Assembly: GCF_041435015.1 (NCBI RefSeq)
Contig: NZ_CP107989.1
Location: 2,108,001 to 2,172,000 of the forward strand
DNA length: 64,000 nt
DNA from: Streptomyces canus
GTDB taxonomy: Bacteria; Actinomycetota; Actinomycetes; Streptomycetales; Streptomycetaceae
Reading direction: 5' to 3'
The notes under the pieces are model-generated. The model was not told the origin of the DNA. It saw only the letters and a list, made by a program, of their open reading frames with translations, and ran no database searches. Positions within the stretch are counted from its first letter, which is position 1. Each line of letters begins with the position of its first letter. Below are positions 1-12,689 of the stretch, piece after piece. The position numbers and the translations under genes were made by a program.

Positions 1-42
1 GAACGGACGGTGCGGTTGGCGGGGGCGGAGACCACCTGCTGA
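1..42 (+). CDS. possible C-terminal end of an upstream gene (partial)
   Basis: Frame 1 is open from the window edge to a TGA at 40-42 and would give 13 residues ending in ETTC. It is too short to identify. It is listed only because the next gene begins 40 bases later on the same strand; chance openness in GC-rich DNA is equally likely. Confidence 0.2.
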   Translation, partial: ERTVRLAGAETTC

Positions 43-82
43 GCAGGCGAAGGCGGCAGCGGTTGCTGGTTACCCTTCGAGG

Positions 83-577
83 ATGACCACCACCCCTGAC
101 TTCGCCACGTACATCGCCGGTCTGCCCCGGATCCTCGCCGGTGCCGCCGCTCTCTTCCGTGACGCCTCGGGCCGGATCCTGCTCGTCGAGCCCAACTACC
201 GTGAGGGTTGGGCGCTTCCGGGCGGCACGATCGAGTCCGACGAGGGCGAGACCCCTCGGCAGGGCGCGCGCCGCGAGACCCTCGAGGAGATCGGGCTCGA
301 CCGCGACCTCGGCCGGCTGCTCGCCGTGGACTGGGTGTACCGGCCGACCTGGCCGCCCCTGGTGGCGTACCTGTACGACGGCGGTGTCCTCGGCGAGGAC
401 GACCTCAAGGCGATCCGCCTCCAGGAGGAGGAGCTGCTGTCCTGGCGGCTCGTGCCGCACGAGGAGCTGGCCGAGTATCTGCCCGACGGGCTCGGCCGCC
501 GGGTCCTGGCCGCGCTGGACGTGCTCGCGGACGGGGCGGGGACGGTGGAACTGGAGAACGGGCGCCGGGTGGGCTGA
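83..577 (+). CDS. NUDIX hydrolase
   Basis: This 164-residue protein should hydrolyse a nucleoside diphosphate linked to another moiety; the substrate cannot be read from sequence. A Nudix box is visible at about residues 48-73: GGTIE, then a two-residue insertion relative to the usual spacing, GET, and RRETLEEIGL with the REUxEExG metal-binding glutamates. The length fits a single-domain family member. The ATG at 83 is preceded by GAGG with very short spacing, so the start is likely but not ideal. The next gene, a sirtuin, lies about 90 bases downstream on the same strand. There is no cluster context, so this is probably a general housecleaning enzyme. Confidence 0.85.
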   Translation: MTTTPDFATYIAGLPRILAGAAALFRDASGRILLVEPNYREGWALPGGTIESDEGETPRQGARRETLEEIGLDRDLGRLLAVDWVYRPTWPPLVAYLYDGGVLGEDDLKAIRLQEEELLSWRLVPHEELAEYLPDGLGRRVLAALDVLADGAGTVELENGRRVG

Positions 578-669
578 TCCCGCACGCTGTCTGCGTTCAC
601 GGTTGCTCGCGCCCAGGCGGTGGAATATCCACTCGCCGCACCCGGATCACCCGCCCTACCCTCGGCACC

Positions 670-1398
670 ATGACCAAGCCCCTCGTCGCCCTCCTCAGCG
701 GCGCCGGCATCTCGACCGACTCAGGGATCCCCGACTACCGCGGTCCGAACGGACTGTGGCGCAAGGACCCCGAGGCCGAGAAGCTCGTCACGTACGACTA
801 CTACATGAGCGATCCGGAGATCCGCCGCCGCTCGTGGCAGATGCGGCGCGCGAACCGGACCCTGAAGGCCGAGCCCAACGCCGCACATGTGGCGGTGGCC
901 GAGCTGGAGAAGTCCGGGGTGCCGGTGCGGGTGATCACGCAGAACGTGGACGGGCTGCACCAGCTCGCCGGGATGCCCGCCCGCAAGGTCCTCGAACTGC
1001 ACGGCACCGCACGGCAGGTGGTGTGCACGAAGTGCCATGCCCGCGGACCGATGGAGGACGCCCTCGAACGCGTCGAGGCCGGCGAGGCGGATCCGTCCTG
1101 CCTGGAGTGCGGCGGCATCCTGAAGTCGGCGACCGTGATGTTCGGCGAGCGCCTGGACCCGGTGGTGCTCGGCGAGGCCGTCGCGATCACCAAGGCCTGC
1201 CAGGTGTTCGTCGCCGTGGGCACCACCCTCCAGGTCCAGCCCGCGGCGGACCTCGCGGGTGTCGCCGTCGACCACGGCGCCCGGCTCGTCATCGTCAACG
1301 CGGACCCGACACCGTACGACGACCGGGCCGACGAGGTGATCCGCGAACCGATCGGCACGGCGCTGCCCGAGCTGCTCCGCGGCCTGAGCGCGGGCTGA
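670..1398 (+). CDS. Sir2-family NAD-dependent protein deacylase (sirtuin)
   Basis: The product is 242 residues, a CobB-sized cytosolic deacylase that uses NAD to remove acyl groups from lysines. Visible motifs are GAGISTDSGIPDYRG at the N-terminus (NAD binding), TQNVDGLH, the catalytic histidine in ELHGT, and two Cys pairs (CTKC and CLEC) for the structural zinc. VGTTLQVQPAA and VIVNADPTPYD follow, as in bacterial class III enzymes. I chose the ATG at 670 because the protein then begins MTKPLVALLSGAG, directly at the Rossmann fold; the frame stays open far upstream but that part has no family similarity. A GNAT gene starts 8 bases after the stop. Confidence 0.93.
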   Translation: MTKPLVALLSGAGISTDSGIPDYRGPNGLWRKDPEAEKLVTYDYYMSDPEIRRRSWQMRRANRTLKAEPNAAHVAVAELEKSGVPVRVITQNVDGLHQLAGMPARKVLELHGTARQVVCTKCHARGPMEDALERVEAGEADPSCLECGGILKSATVMFGERLDPVVLGEAVAITKACQVFVAVGTTLQVQPAADLAGVAVDHGARLVIVNADPTPYDDRADEVIREPIGTALPELLRGLSAG

Positions 1399-1406
1399 GG
1401 CCCTCG

Positions 1407-1901
1407 GTGCCCGAGCTCCTGCGGCTGCGCGCGGAACACGCCCCGGCGGTCCTGGCCTTCGAGTTGGCCAACCGGGAGTACTTCGCCACCTTCGTCTCCG
1501 ACCGAGGCGACGACTTCTTCGAACGGTTCACCGACCGGTTCAACGCCTTGCTGGTCGAGCAGGAGGCCGGCATCTGCGCCTTCCACGTGCTCGTCGCCGA
1601 GGACGGTTCGGTCCTCGGCAGGTTCAACCTCGTCGACCTCGAGAACGGCACCGCGGACCTCGGTTACCGGGTCGCGCAGCACGCCACCGGCCGCGGGGTG
1701 GCGACGGCGACCGTCCGCGAGCTGTGCCGTCTCGCGGCGACCCGGTACGGGCTGGACACCCTGTGCGCGGCCACCAGCCACGAGAACGTCGCGTCCCAGA
1801 GGGTGCTGGCCAAGGCGGGCTTCACCCCGGTCGGCCCGGCGGACCCGGCCGACCTCGGCGGCAAGGCCGGCATCCGGTACCGACGGGACCTGCGCGGCTG
1901 A
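1407..1901 (+). CDS. GNAT-family N-acetyltransferase (RimJ-like)
   Basis: A 164-residue acetyltransferase of the RimJ/RimL type, which transfers acetyl from acetyl-CoA to a protein N-terminus or a small amine; the target is unknown. The acetyl-CoA-binding segment is visible as GYRVAQHATGRGVATATVRE, followed by the typical ATSHENVASQRVLAKAGF. I chose the GTG at 1407, which begins VPELLRLR and lies 8 bases after the sirtuin stop, suggesting co-transcription. The open frame continues far upstream but there overlaps the sirtuin out of frame. It converges with the ogt gene and is separated from it by a hairpin. Confidence 0.85.
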   Translation: MPELLRLRAEHAPAVLAFELANREYFATFVSDRGDDFFERFTDRFNALLVEQEAGICAFHVLVAEDGSVLGRFNLVDLENGTADLGYRVAQHATGRGVATATVRELCRLAATRYGLDTLCAATSHENVASQRVLAKAGFTPVGPADPADLGGKAGIRYRRDLRG

Positions 1902-1918
1902 GGGTCGCTCGGCACGCC

Positions 1919-1945
1919 CGGTCCCCGGCGAATCACCGGGGACCG
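1919..1945. terminator. bidirectional hairpin terminator
   Basis: Perfect 10-bp inverted repeat CGGTCCCCGG / CCGGGGACCG with a 7-base loop. It lies between the stops of the converging GNAT gene and ogt, the usual place for a shared terminator. Confidence 0.7.
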
Positions 1946-1946
1946 G

Positions 1947-2429
1947 TCAGAACAGCGCCGCTCCCCGCTCGAAGTCCAGCAACCGCTGCTTGCGTTCCAC
2001 CCCGCCGCCGTAGCCCGTGAGGCTGCCGTCCGCGCCGACCACGCGGTGGCAGGGGACGATGATGCCGATCGGGTTCCTGCCGTTGGCGAGGCCGACCGCG
2101 CGGGAGGCCTTGGGGTTGCCGAGGGCGTCGGCGAGTTCCCCGTAGGTGCGGGTCTCGCCGTGCGGGATCCGGCGGAGTTCTTCCCAGACCGTGCGCTGGA
2201 AAGCCGTTCCGTGCAGGCACAGTTCCAGGGTGAACTCCTTCAACTCGCCCTCGAAGTAGGCCATCAGCTGGTCCTCGGCCTCCTTGGACCAGCCGTCGTC
2301 CGGCTCGCCGAAGGTCTCCTGCGGTGGGCGGTGGCGTTGCTCGGTCATGTAGAGGCCGCACAGGACGCCGTCATCGGCGACGAGGGTCAGCGGGCCGTAG
2401 GGGCTGTCGATCACGGTGTGCTGTTTCAC
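1947..2429 (-). CDS. ogt: methylated-DNA--protein-cysteine methyltransferase
   Basis: This 160-residue protein repairs O6-alkylguanine by moving the alkyl group to its own cysteine. The active-site motif is IIVPCHRVVGADGSLTGYGGG near the C-terminus, and the helix-turn-helix arginine-finger region TVWEELRRIPHGETRTYGELA precedes it. Length fits Ogt/AGT. The start is a GTG at 2429, with AAGGA about 8 bases upstream. The Ada/AlkA stop lies only 9 bases upstream, so the two form a two-gene alkylation-repair operon read from the minus strand. Confidence 0.93.
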   Translation of the reverse strand: MKQHTVIDSPYGPLTLVADDGVLCGLYMTEQRHRPPQETFGEPDDGWSKEAEDQLMAYFEGELKEFTLELCLHGTAFQRTVWEELRRIPHGETRTYGELADALGNPKASRAVGLANGRNPIGIIVPCHRVVGADGSLTGYGGGVERKQRLLDFERGAALF

Positions 2430-2438
2430 TGGACGTCC

Positions 2439-3920
2439 TTATACGGGAAGGAAGTTGATCGGGTGACTGTCGGTCGCCCACAGGTACTGGACCGCGTAGG
2501 CCCGCCAGGGCCGCCAGGCCGCCGCCCGGGCCGTCAGCGCGGCCGGGGTGGAGGGCAGGCCCAACTCCTGGGCCGCGCGGCGGATTCCGAGGTCCGTGGG
2601 GAGGAAGGCGTCCGGGTCGCCGAGGGCGCGCATGGCGATGACATCGACCGTCCAGGGGCCGAAGCCGGGCAGACCGAGAAGGCGGGTCCGGGTCTCCGTC
2701 CAGTCGGTCTCCACGCCCAACTGAAGGGTTCCGTCGGCCAGTTCGCCGACCAGGGTAGTGAAGGTCGTGCGACGGGTGCGGGGCATCGCGAGTAACGCGG
2801 GGTCCACCGCGGCCAGTGCCTCGGGGGACGGGAAGAGGTGCGTCAGGCCGCCCTCGGGGTCGTCGACCGGTTCGCCGTGGGCCGTGACCAGGCGGGCCGC
2901 GTGGGTGCGGGCCGCCGCCGTGGAGACCTGCTGGCCCAGCACGGCCCGTACGGCGAACTCCGCCTCGTCGACCGTGCGCGGGACGCGTCGGCCGGGCGCC
3001 TTGTCCACCAGGGGTGCCAGGAGCGGGTCCGTGCGCAGCCGGCCGTCGATCGCGACGGGATCGGCGTCCAGGTCGAGCATGCGGCGGCAGCGGCTGATGG
3101 CGACGGTCAGGTCGCGCAGGTCGCTCAGCATCAACCGGCAGGCGATGTGGTCGGGCTGGGGCGTGAGGGCCACGATGCCGTGTCCGTACGGCAGCCGCAG
3201 CGTCCGGCGGTACGCGCCGTCCCGCCACTCCTCCACCCCCGGGACGGCGGTGGCCGCGAGGTGACCGAAGAGGTTGTCGGGGTTGAGGGGGACGCGGAAC
3301 GGCAGGCGCAGGGACAGGAAGCCGGGGGTGTCCGGCGTGGACTTCTTCGCGGCGCGGGTGCGCAGGTCGCTCGGCGAGAGCGCGAAGACCTCACGCACGG
3401 TGTCGTTGAAGGTGCGGATCGCGGAGAAGCCGGCCGCGAAGGCGATGTCCGCCATCGGGAGCGCGGTCGTCTCGATGAGGATCCTCGCCGTCTGGGCGCG
3501 CTGGGCGCGGGCGAGGGCGAGCGGGCCCGCGCCGAGCTCGGCGAGCAGCTGGCGCTCGATCTGCCGGGCGCTGTAGCCGAGCCGGGCGGCGAGGCCGGGC
3601 ACGCCCTCGCGGTCGACCACGCCGTCGGCGATCAGCCGCATCGCGCGGGCCACGAGGTCGGCGCGCTGGTTCCACTCCGGGGAGCCCGGACTGGTGTCGG
3701 GCCGGCACCGCTTGCAGGCCCGGAAACCCGCCTGCTGGCAGGCCGCCGCGCTCGGGTAGAAGGTCATGTTCTGGGGCTTGGGCGGTACGACCGGACAGCT
3801 CGGCCGGCAGTAGATGCGGGTCGTCAGGACCGCCGTGAAGAACCATCCGTCGAACCGTGCGTCCTTGGACTGCACGGCGCGCACACAGCGCTCGGTCTCG
3901 GTGTACATCCCCGTCTGCAT
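2439..3920 (-). CDS. Ada/AlkA fusion: methylphosphotriester sensor plus DNA-3-methyladenine glycosylase
   Basis: A 493-residue protein that combines damage sensing with base excision. The N-terminus carries the Ada metal-binding domain (DGWFFTAVLTTRIYCRPSCPV, then CQQAGFRACKRCRPD, giving four Zn cysteines), followed by an AraC-type helix-turn-helix (ARLGYSARQIERQL). The C-terminal half is an AlkA-like HhH-GPD glycosylase (LLGLPGFGPWTVDVIAMRALGDPDAFLPTDLG). I chose the ATG at 3920 (MQTGMYTETERC); an ATG four codons later is also possible. The frame runs on upstream to 4241, but that part encodes an unrelated P-type ATPase remnant. The Leu codon at 2793-2795 is TTA, so bldA tRNA is needed for full expression. 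It is the first gene of an operon with ogt. Confidence 0.9.
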   Translation of the reverse strand: MQTGMYTETERCVRAVQSKDARFDGWFFTAVLTTRIYCRPSCPVVPPKPQNMTFYPSAAACQQAGFRACKRCRPDTSPGSPEWNQRADLVARAMRLIADGVVDREGVPGLAARLGYSARQIERQLLAELGAGPLALARAQRAQTARILIETTALPMADIAFAAGFSAIRTFNDTVREVFALSPSDLRTRAAKKSTPDTPGFLSLRLPFRVPLNPDNLFGHLAATAVPGVEEWRDGAYRRTLRLPYGHGIVALTPQPDHIACRLMLSDLRDLTVAISRCRRMLDLDADPVAIDGRLRTDPLLAPLVDKAPGRRVPRTVDEAEFAVRAVLGQQVSTAAARTHAARLVTAHGEPVDDPEGGLTHLFPSPEALAAVDPALLAMPRTRRTTFTTLVGELADGTLQLGVETDWTETRTRLLGLPGFGPWTVDVIAMRALGDPDAFLPTDLGIRRAAQELGLPSTPAALTARAAAWRPWRAYAVQYLWATDSHPINFLPV

Positions 3921-3970
3921 GCGTCCAGCATCGGCCACCGGCCGGGTCCTGGCTGGCGAGAATCCGACAT

Positions 3971-4190
3971 CACCCTCGCGTGCCCTGGGACGGGAGCCGG
4001 CCCGGTCCCACAGGACGAGCCCGGTCATGGAGGTACCCGCGATCATCAGGTTCTGGACGACCAGCCGGCGGGCGGCCCGGGACAGCCGTACGACCGAAGG
4101 GACGGTCGCGAGCTCGTCCCGTACGACGACCGCGTCCGCCGTCTCCAGCGCGAGGTCGGAGGCCGCGCGGCCCACCGTACGGCGACATAG
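3971..4190 (-). pseudogene. C-terminal remnant of a metal-transporting P-type ATPase
   Basis: Minus-strand translation, in the same frame as the Ada/AlkA gene, reads GRAASDLALETADAVVVRD, ELATVPSVVRLSRAARRLVV and QNLMIAGTSMTGLVLWDRAG. This is the conserved stretch just after the GDGxND hinge of P1B-type heavy-metal ATPases and the start of the last membrane helices. Everything before (metal binding, TGE, DKTGT, hinge) is absent and the last helix is lost, so only about 70 residues remain of a 650-residue protein. An ArsR regulator with its operator lies next to it on the other strand, the usual partner of such a pump. This assignment rests on recognition of the family motif by eye. Confidence 0.7.
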
Positions 4191-4226
4191 GCCACCGCGT
4201 ACAGCGGGCCGTGCGCTCACCACGAA

Positions 4227-4256
4227 CACATGAAGACTCATTCATCTGTTCATGTG
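4227..4256. promoter_or_regulatory. ArsR/SmtB-type operator upstream of arsR
   Basis: Two overlapping symmetric elements are seen 20-50 bases before the arsR ATG. One is ATGAA-N6-TTCAT at 4230-4245, the core pattern of ArsR/SmtB operators. The other is a wider 8-bp repeat, CACATGAA / TTCATGTG, at 4227-4234 and 4249-4256. The position fits autorepression of the arsR-MFS operon. Confidence 0.65.
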
Positions 4257-4276
4257 CGACGGGTAAGATACCGCCC

Positions 4277-4639
4277 ATGGGTCATGGAGCCGTCACCACC
4301 GCGCGGGAAGCCGCCGAGCGCGTACGTTTGGACGTGGCCAACGTGGCCAAGGTGGCCACCACCCTCCAGGCCCTGTCCACCCCCTCCCGGCTGCTGATCC
4401 TCGCGCGGCTTCGCGAAGGACCGCTGCCGGCCACGGAGTTGGCCGCCGAGGTGGGGATGGAGCAGTCGGCGTGCTCCCACCAGCTGCGGCTGCTGCGCAA
4501 TCTGGGCCTGGTCGTGGGCGAGCGCCGGGGCCGGTCGGTGGTGTACGCGCTGCACGACCACCATGTCGCCGAACTTCTCGACCAGGCCGTCTACCACGTC
4601 GAACATCTGCGGCTCGGGCTCAGTGACGCCACCGACTGA
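4277..4639 (+). CDS. ArsR/SmtB-family metal-responsive repressor
   Basis: A 120-residue winged-helix regulator. The recognition region reads LSTPSRLLILARLREGPLPATELAAEVGMEQSACSHQ split over helices alpha 3 to alpha R, with the QSACSHQLRLLRNLGLV helix typical of CadC/NmtR-like sensors. The C-terminus has several His and Asp residues (ALHDHHVAELLDQAVYHVEH), as in alpha-5 metal sites of Ni/Co/Zn sensors. ATG at 4277 follows a symmetric operator. The next gene, an MFS exporter, overlaps its end, so the regulator probably controls that exporter and formerly the ATPase whose remnant lies upstream. Confidence 0.9.
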   Translation: MGHGAVTTAREAAERVRLDVANVAKVATTLQALSTPSRLLILARLREGPLPATELAAEVGMEQSACSHQLRLLRNLGLVVGERRGRSVVYALHDHHVAELLDQAVYHVEHLRLGLSDATD

Positions 4640-5789
4640 GCCGCCTCGGCGTCTGATGTGGCCGCTGTACGCGGCCGGTTTCACCACTGCCTTCGGCGCG
4701 CACGGCATCGCCGCGAACCTCGGCGCGGACTCGGCGGACGCGGTCACCTCGCTGCTCGTACTGGGCGGTCTGCTCGCTCTGTACGACGGCGCCGAAGTCC
4801 TGCTCAAACCGCTGTTCGGCACGATCGCCGACCGGATCGGGGCGCGTCCTGTGCTCCTCGGCGGACTGGTGGCCTTCGCCGTGGCGTCCGCGCTCTACGC
4901 CCTCGCCGACAGCCCCGGGTGGCTGTGGGCGGCGCGACTGGGGCAGGGCGCGGCGGCCTCCGCCTTCTCCCCCGCCGCGTCCGCGCTGGTGGCCCGGATG
5001 AATCCGGCCGCCAAACGCGGGCGGGCCTTCGGGAGTTACGGCTTCTACAAGTCGGTCGGCTACACCCTGGGCCCGCTCCTCGGCGGGGTGCTGGTGTGGG
5101 CGGGCGGGCTGCGGCTGCTGTTCACGGTGCTGGCGGTGCTGGGCGCGGCCGTGGCGGTGTGGGCGCTGATCGCCGTGCCCGTCGTGCCGCCCCTCCCCCG
5201 GGCCCGGCAGACGGTCCTCGACCTGGCCCGGCGGCTGGCCGACCCGGTGTTCCTGGTCCCGACGGCCGCGCTCGCCGGGGCGACCGCCGCGCTCTCGGTG
5301 GGCGTGGGCTTCCTGCCCGTGTCGGGCGCGGTGGCGGGGCTCGGCACGGTGGCGACGGGTGCCGCGGTGTCGGTGCTCGCGGCCTGCGCGGCGGTCGTAC
5401 AGCCGCGCGCCGGGCGGGCGTTGGACGCGGGGCGGCTCACGGTCCGGGGCGGGCTGACCGCCGGACTGCTGCTGGCGGCGGCCGGCCTGGGCTGCGCGAT
5501 GCTGCCGGGGCTCGTGGGTGTGCTGCTGGGGGCCGCGCTGATCGGCGTGGGGACGGGGCTGATCACCCCGCTGGGGTTCGCGGCGCTCGCCGCCTCGACT
5601 CCGCCGGAGCGGCTGGGGCAGACGATGGGGGCGGCCGAGCTGGGACGCGAACTGGGAGACGCCGGGGGGCCGTTGCTGGTCGCCGGGGTGGCCGCGGCGG
5701 CGAGTCTGACGTACGGGTACGGGGTGCTGGCGGTCCTCCTCGCGTGCGGTCCGGTGGTGGCTGTGGGTCTGCGTCGCCGGCGTGGGTGA
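4623..5789 (+). CDS. MFS-family efflux transporter
   Basis: A 388-residue inner-membrane protein with about twelve hydrophobic helices. The MFS signature between helices 2 and 3 is KPLFGTIADRIGARPVLLGG, and the motif C-like region is FGSYGFYKSVGYTLGPLLGG. The GTG at 4623 overlaps the arsR end by 17 bases, giving translational coupling; an ATG at 4656 is the alternative. The pairing with an ArsR regulator suggests export of a metal or metalloid-linked compound, but the substrate cannot be read. It converges on the beta-galactosidase gene. Confidence 0.85.
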   Translation: MTPPTEPPRRLMWPLYAAGFTTAFGAHGIAANLGADSADAVTSLLVLGGLLALYDGAEVLLKPLFGTIADRIGARPVLLGGLVAFAVASALYALADSPGWLWAARLGQGAAASAFSPAASALVARMNPAAKRGRAFGSYGFYKSVGYTLGPLLGGVLVWAGGLRLLFTVLAVLGAAVAVWALIAVPVVPPLPRARQTVLDLARRLADPVFLVPTAALAGATAALSVGVGFLPVSGAVAGLGTVATGAAVSVLAACAAVVQPRAGRALDAGRLTVRGGLTAGLLLAAAGLGCAMLPGLVGVLLGAALIGVGTGLITPLGFAALAASTPPERLGQTMGAAELGRELGDAGGPLLVAGVAAAASLTYGYGVLAVLLACGPVVAVGLRRRRG

Positions 5790-5827
5790 GGCGTTCCCGG
5801 GAGTCCTGGTCCGCCCCACCCACGCCG
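5778..5827. terminator. bidirectional hairpin between converging genes
   Basis: A 16-base inverted repeat (15 of 16 matching) at 5778-5793 and 5812-5827. It overlaps the MFS stop and ends just before the beta-galactosidase stop, so it can terminate both transcripts. Confidence 0.6.
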
Positions 5828-5831
5828 TGCG

Positions 5832-9908
<4,077 letters not shown>

Positions 9909-10469
9909 TCAGCTGGTGGCCGGCAAGGAGGGCAGACCGCCGCCGAGGAGCCCGGTGACGGCTCCGACCACAGAGCCCAGGAGGCCGGTGACCGAGCCCA
10001 CCACACCGCCCAGGTCCAGCGAGGTCAGTGACTTGAGCAGCTCGTCGACCGCGGACTGGAGCGAGGCCAGGAGATCGGAGACCGGGTCGGCCGCCGCCGC
10101 GGACCGGTCGGTGGCGCTCAGCTTCCGCAGCTGTTCCTGGACATCGGCGTTCGCCGCCTTCACGGCCTTCGCGTGGGCGGCCGCCTCGCTCGCGTCGAGG
10201 TGGGTGCCGTCCAGGGCGGTGATGTCGGTGACGGCATCCAGGAGGGGCTGGAGGACGCTGCCGTGCGCGGAGCGGTCCAGTGCGTCGAGGCGGTCCGTCA
10301 GGGTGTCCGTGTCGTCGGTGCCGTACCAGGTGGCCGCCCGAGCGACACCGTGGTTCGACGCGCCGCGGCCCGCGTCGACGACGGCGGCCGCGGTGCCGAC
10401 CGGGCCGAGGATCAGCGCGGTACAGACCAGCGTCGGCAGGAGGAGGCCGCGGGAGACGAGGGGGCGCAT
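9909..10469 (-). CDS. small secreted protein of unknown function
   Basis: A 186-residue protein I do not recognise. It begins MRPLVSRGLLLPTLVCTALI and continues to GTAAA, a Sec signal peptide with likely cleavage after Ala about 29. The mature part is Ala/Asp-rich and predicted helical (ALDRSAHGSVLQPLLDAVTD, DPVSDLLASLQSAVDELLKS). It ends in a Gly/Val-rich repeat-like tail (VVGSVTGLLGSVVGAVTGLL), which could be a surface-associating segment. AAAGGACC precedes the ATG at 10469. A strong hairpin follows the stop, so it is probably monocistronic. Confidence 0.7.
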   Translation of the reverse strand: MRPLVSRGLLLPTLVCTALILGPVGTAAAVVDAGRGASNHGVARAATWYGTDDTDTLTDRLDALDRSAHGSVLQPLLDAVTDITALDGTHLDASEAAAHAKAVKAANADVQEQLRKLSATDRSAAAADPVSDLLASLQSAVDELLKSLTSLDLGGVVGSVTGLLGSVVGAVTGLLGGGLPSLPATS

Positions 10470-10656
10470 GCAGGGGTCCTTTCGAAGTGTTTCTTTGAGC
10501 CCACCGTGAGAACCGCCCCCGCTCCGCGCAACCGGTCACGGAGCCCCCACTCGGACGAGCATCGCGTTGAGATGCCTCTGACCAGTGATTTTCCCCGTCT
10601 GCCCCCGCTTTCGGGGCCCGCGGCCATTCGGCCGTCCGAGGAGGAGCCCGGCGAGG

Positions 10657-11166
10657 TCAGGCGACCTGCCGCGCGAACGCCTGGTACGCCTTCTCGTCGA
10701 ACAGCACGAACCGGGCCTCCTCGACCGCGGTCTCCGTCTCCCATACGGTCTGAACAGCGATCCGGGCGGCGTCGTCGATCGGCCAGCCGTAGATGCCGGC
10801 CGAGACGGCCGGAAAGGCCACGGTCCGGGCCCCCAGTTCGTCGGCGACGCGCAGGGACTCGCGGTAGCAGGAGGCCAGCAGCTCCGAGCGGTCCTCCTCC
10901 TGGCTGTAGCGGGGGCCGACGGTGTGGATCACCCAGCGCGCGTCAAGGTCGCCCGCGGTGGTGGCGACCGCCTTTCCGGTGGGAAGCCCCTTGCCGTGGT
11001 GACCGGCGCGCAGCTTGCGGCAGTCCGCCAGGATCGCGGGGCCGCCCCGGCGGTGGATGGCGCCGTCGACTCCTCCCCCGCCGAGGAGGGAGGAGTTCGC
11101 GGCGTTGACGATCGCGTCGGCGCTCTCTCGGGTGATGTCGCCCTGGACGAGGCTGATGGTGGTCAT
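10657..11166 (-). CDS. macrodomain protein (O-acetyl-ADP-ribose / ADP-ribosyl hydrolase type)
   Basis: A 169-residue single macrodomain of the YmdB/MacroD type, expected to bind ADP-ribose and deacetylate O-acetyl-ADP-ribose or remove ADP-ribose from proteins. The diagnostic motifs are AIVNAANSSLLGGGGVDGAI, HTVGPRY and AFPAVSAGIYGWP. The ATG at 11166 begins MTTISLVQGDITRESAD, the canonical N-terminus; the frame runs on upstream only as a shadow of the oxidoreductase. The CrtI-like gene ends 41 bases upstream on the same strand. The sirtuin in this window makes the same metabolite, but it is about 9 kb away, so a functional link is speculative. Confidence 0.92.
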   Translation of the reverse strand: MTTISLVQGDITRESADAIVNAANSSLLGGGGVDGAIHRRGGPAILADCRKLRAGHHGKGLPTGKAVATTAGDLDARWVIHTVGPRYSQEEDRSELLASCYRESLRVADELGARTVAFPAVSAGIYGWPIDDAARIAVQTVWETETAVEEARFVLFDEKAYQAFARQVA

Positions 11167-11207
11167 GACCACCACTCTTCCAGCCCGCCCCGCCGGGGGC
11201 AGATCGG

Positions 11208-12620
11208 TCAGATCTGCTGTCGCAGGCTGCGCCAGACGGCTTTCGCGGCGTTGTGGCCCGACATGCCGTGCACGCCCGGTCCCGGTGGGGTGGCCGACGA
11301 GCAGATGAAGACGGCCGGATGAGGAGTGCCGTACGGGGACAGGGAAAGCTTGGGGCGCAGCATGATCTGGAGTCCGCTGACCGCGCCGGAGCCGATGTCG
11401 CCGCCGACGTAGTTGGCGTTGCGGGCGAACAGTTCGGGCGGGCCCGCGGTGGCGCGGGCGAGGACGCGGTCGCGGAACCCCGGGGCGAAACGCTCCAGTT
11501 GGCGCTCCATGGCGTCGGTGAGGTCGCCGGTCCAGCCGCTGGGCACGTGGCCGTAGGCCCAGAACACGTGCTTTCCGGCAGGGGCGCGGCCGGGGTCGAC
11601 GACGCTCGGCTGCACCGTGATCATGAACGGCCGGTCGGGTGCGCGGTCCTCCCGGGACGCGGCGCGCAGGGCGGTGCCGATCTCCGCGGAGTCGGCGCCG
11701 ATCTGCACGGTGCCCGCGGCGCGCGCCTCCTTCGCGGTCCACGGCACGGGGCCGTCGAGGGCGTAGTCGACCTTGAAGACGCCCGGGCCGTAGCGGTAGC
11801 CCTCGTAGTAGTTGCCGAAGCCGGCGATGCGGGCCAGGGCGGTGGGCGAGGTGTCGAAGACGTACGCGCGCGCGGGCGGCAGGTCGTCGAGCCGCTTGAC
11901 CTCGTAGTCGGTGTGGACGGTGCCGCCGAGGTCCTTGAGGTACGCGGCGAGCGCGTCGGAGATGGACTGGGAGCCGCCGCGGGCCACGGGCCAGCCGCGG
12001 GCGTGTGCGGCGAGGGCGAAGACCAGGCCGATGGCGCCGGTGGCGAACCCGCCGAGCGGGGCCATGACATGCGCGACGAGTCCGGCGAACAGGGTCTTCG
12101 CGCGCTCGTCGCGGAACCGGCGCATCAGCCAGGTCGACGGGGGCAGGCCGACGAGACCGAAGCGGGCGAGGGTGACCGGGTCACGGGGCAGCGCGGTCGC
12201 GGGCAGGGACATGAAGTCGCGGACCAGGGTGTCCCACCTGGGCAGGAACGGCTCAACGAGCCGTCGGTAGGTCCCCGCGTCGCGCGGTCCGAACGAGGCG
12301 GCCGTCTCGGCGACCGACCTCGACAGCACGGCGGCGGTGCCGTCGGCGAAGGGGTGCGCCATGGGCAGCTCGGCATGCAGCCACTCCAGGCCGTAGCGCT
12401 CCAGGGGCAGGGCACGGAACGCCGGGGAGTTGATGCCGAGGGGGTGGGCCGCGGAGCACGGGTCGTGCAGGAAGCCGGGGAGGGTCAGCTCCTCGGTGCG
12501 GGCTCCCCCGCCCACGGTGCCGCGCGCCTCGAAGACGGCCACGGAAAAGCCGCGCCGGGCCAGCTCCACGGCAGCCGTCAGTCCGTTCGGCCCCGCACCC
12601 ACCACGACCACATCGAGCAT
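11208..12620 (-). CDS. FAD-dependent NAD(P)-binding oxidoreductase, CrtI/phytoene-desaturase-like
   Basis: A 470-residue flavoprotein. The N-terminal dinucleotide-binding fold reads [20 protein letters not shown], followed by [16 protein letters not shown]. The C-terminal FAD-contact region reads [16 protein letters not shown]. This is the phytoene desaturase / amine oxidase-like family, which is broad, and the substrate is unknown; there are no carotenoid genes nearby. I chose the ATG at 12620 because GAAGG lies 8 bases upstream; a GTG three codons earlier (12629) is possible. The macrodomain gene follows on the same strand after 41 bases. Confidence 0.85.
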   Translation of the reverse strand: MLDVVVVGAGPNGLTAAVELARRGFSVAVFEARGTVGGGARTEELTLPGFLHDPCSAAHPLGINSPAFRALPLERYGLEWLHAELPMAHPFADGTAAVLSRSVAETAASFGPRDAGTYRRLVEPFLPRWDTLVRDFMSLPATALPRDPVTLARFGLVGLPPSTWLMRRFRDERAKTLFAGLVAHVMAPLGGFATGAIGLVFALAAHARGWPVARGGSQSISDALAAYLKDLGGTVHTDYEVKRLDDLPPARAYVFDTSPTALARIAGFGNYYEGYRYGPGVFKVDYALDGPVPWTAKEARAAGTVQIGADSAEIGTALRAASREDRAPDRPFMITVQPSVVDPGRAPAGKHVFWAYGHVPSGWTGDLTDAMERQLERFAPGFRDRVLARATAGPPELFARNANYVGGDIGSGAVSGLQIMLRPKLSLSPYGTPHPAVFICSSATPPGPGVHGMSGHNAAKAVWRSLRQQI

Positions 12621-12689
12621 CGACGGCACCTTCGGACCCCTTCGTCAGCCGATGGCCAGAGGATCAGGATATGCCGGGGGACCGACAGT

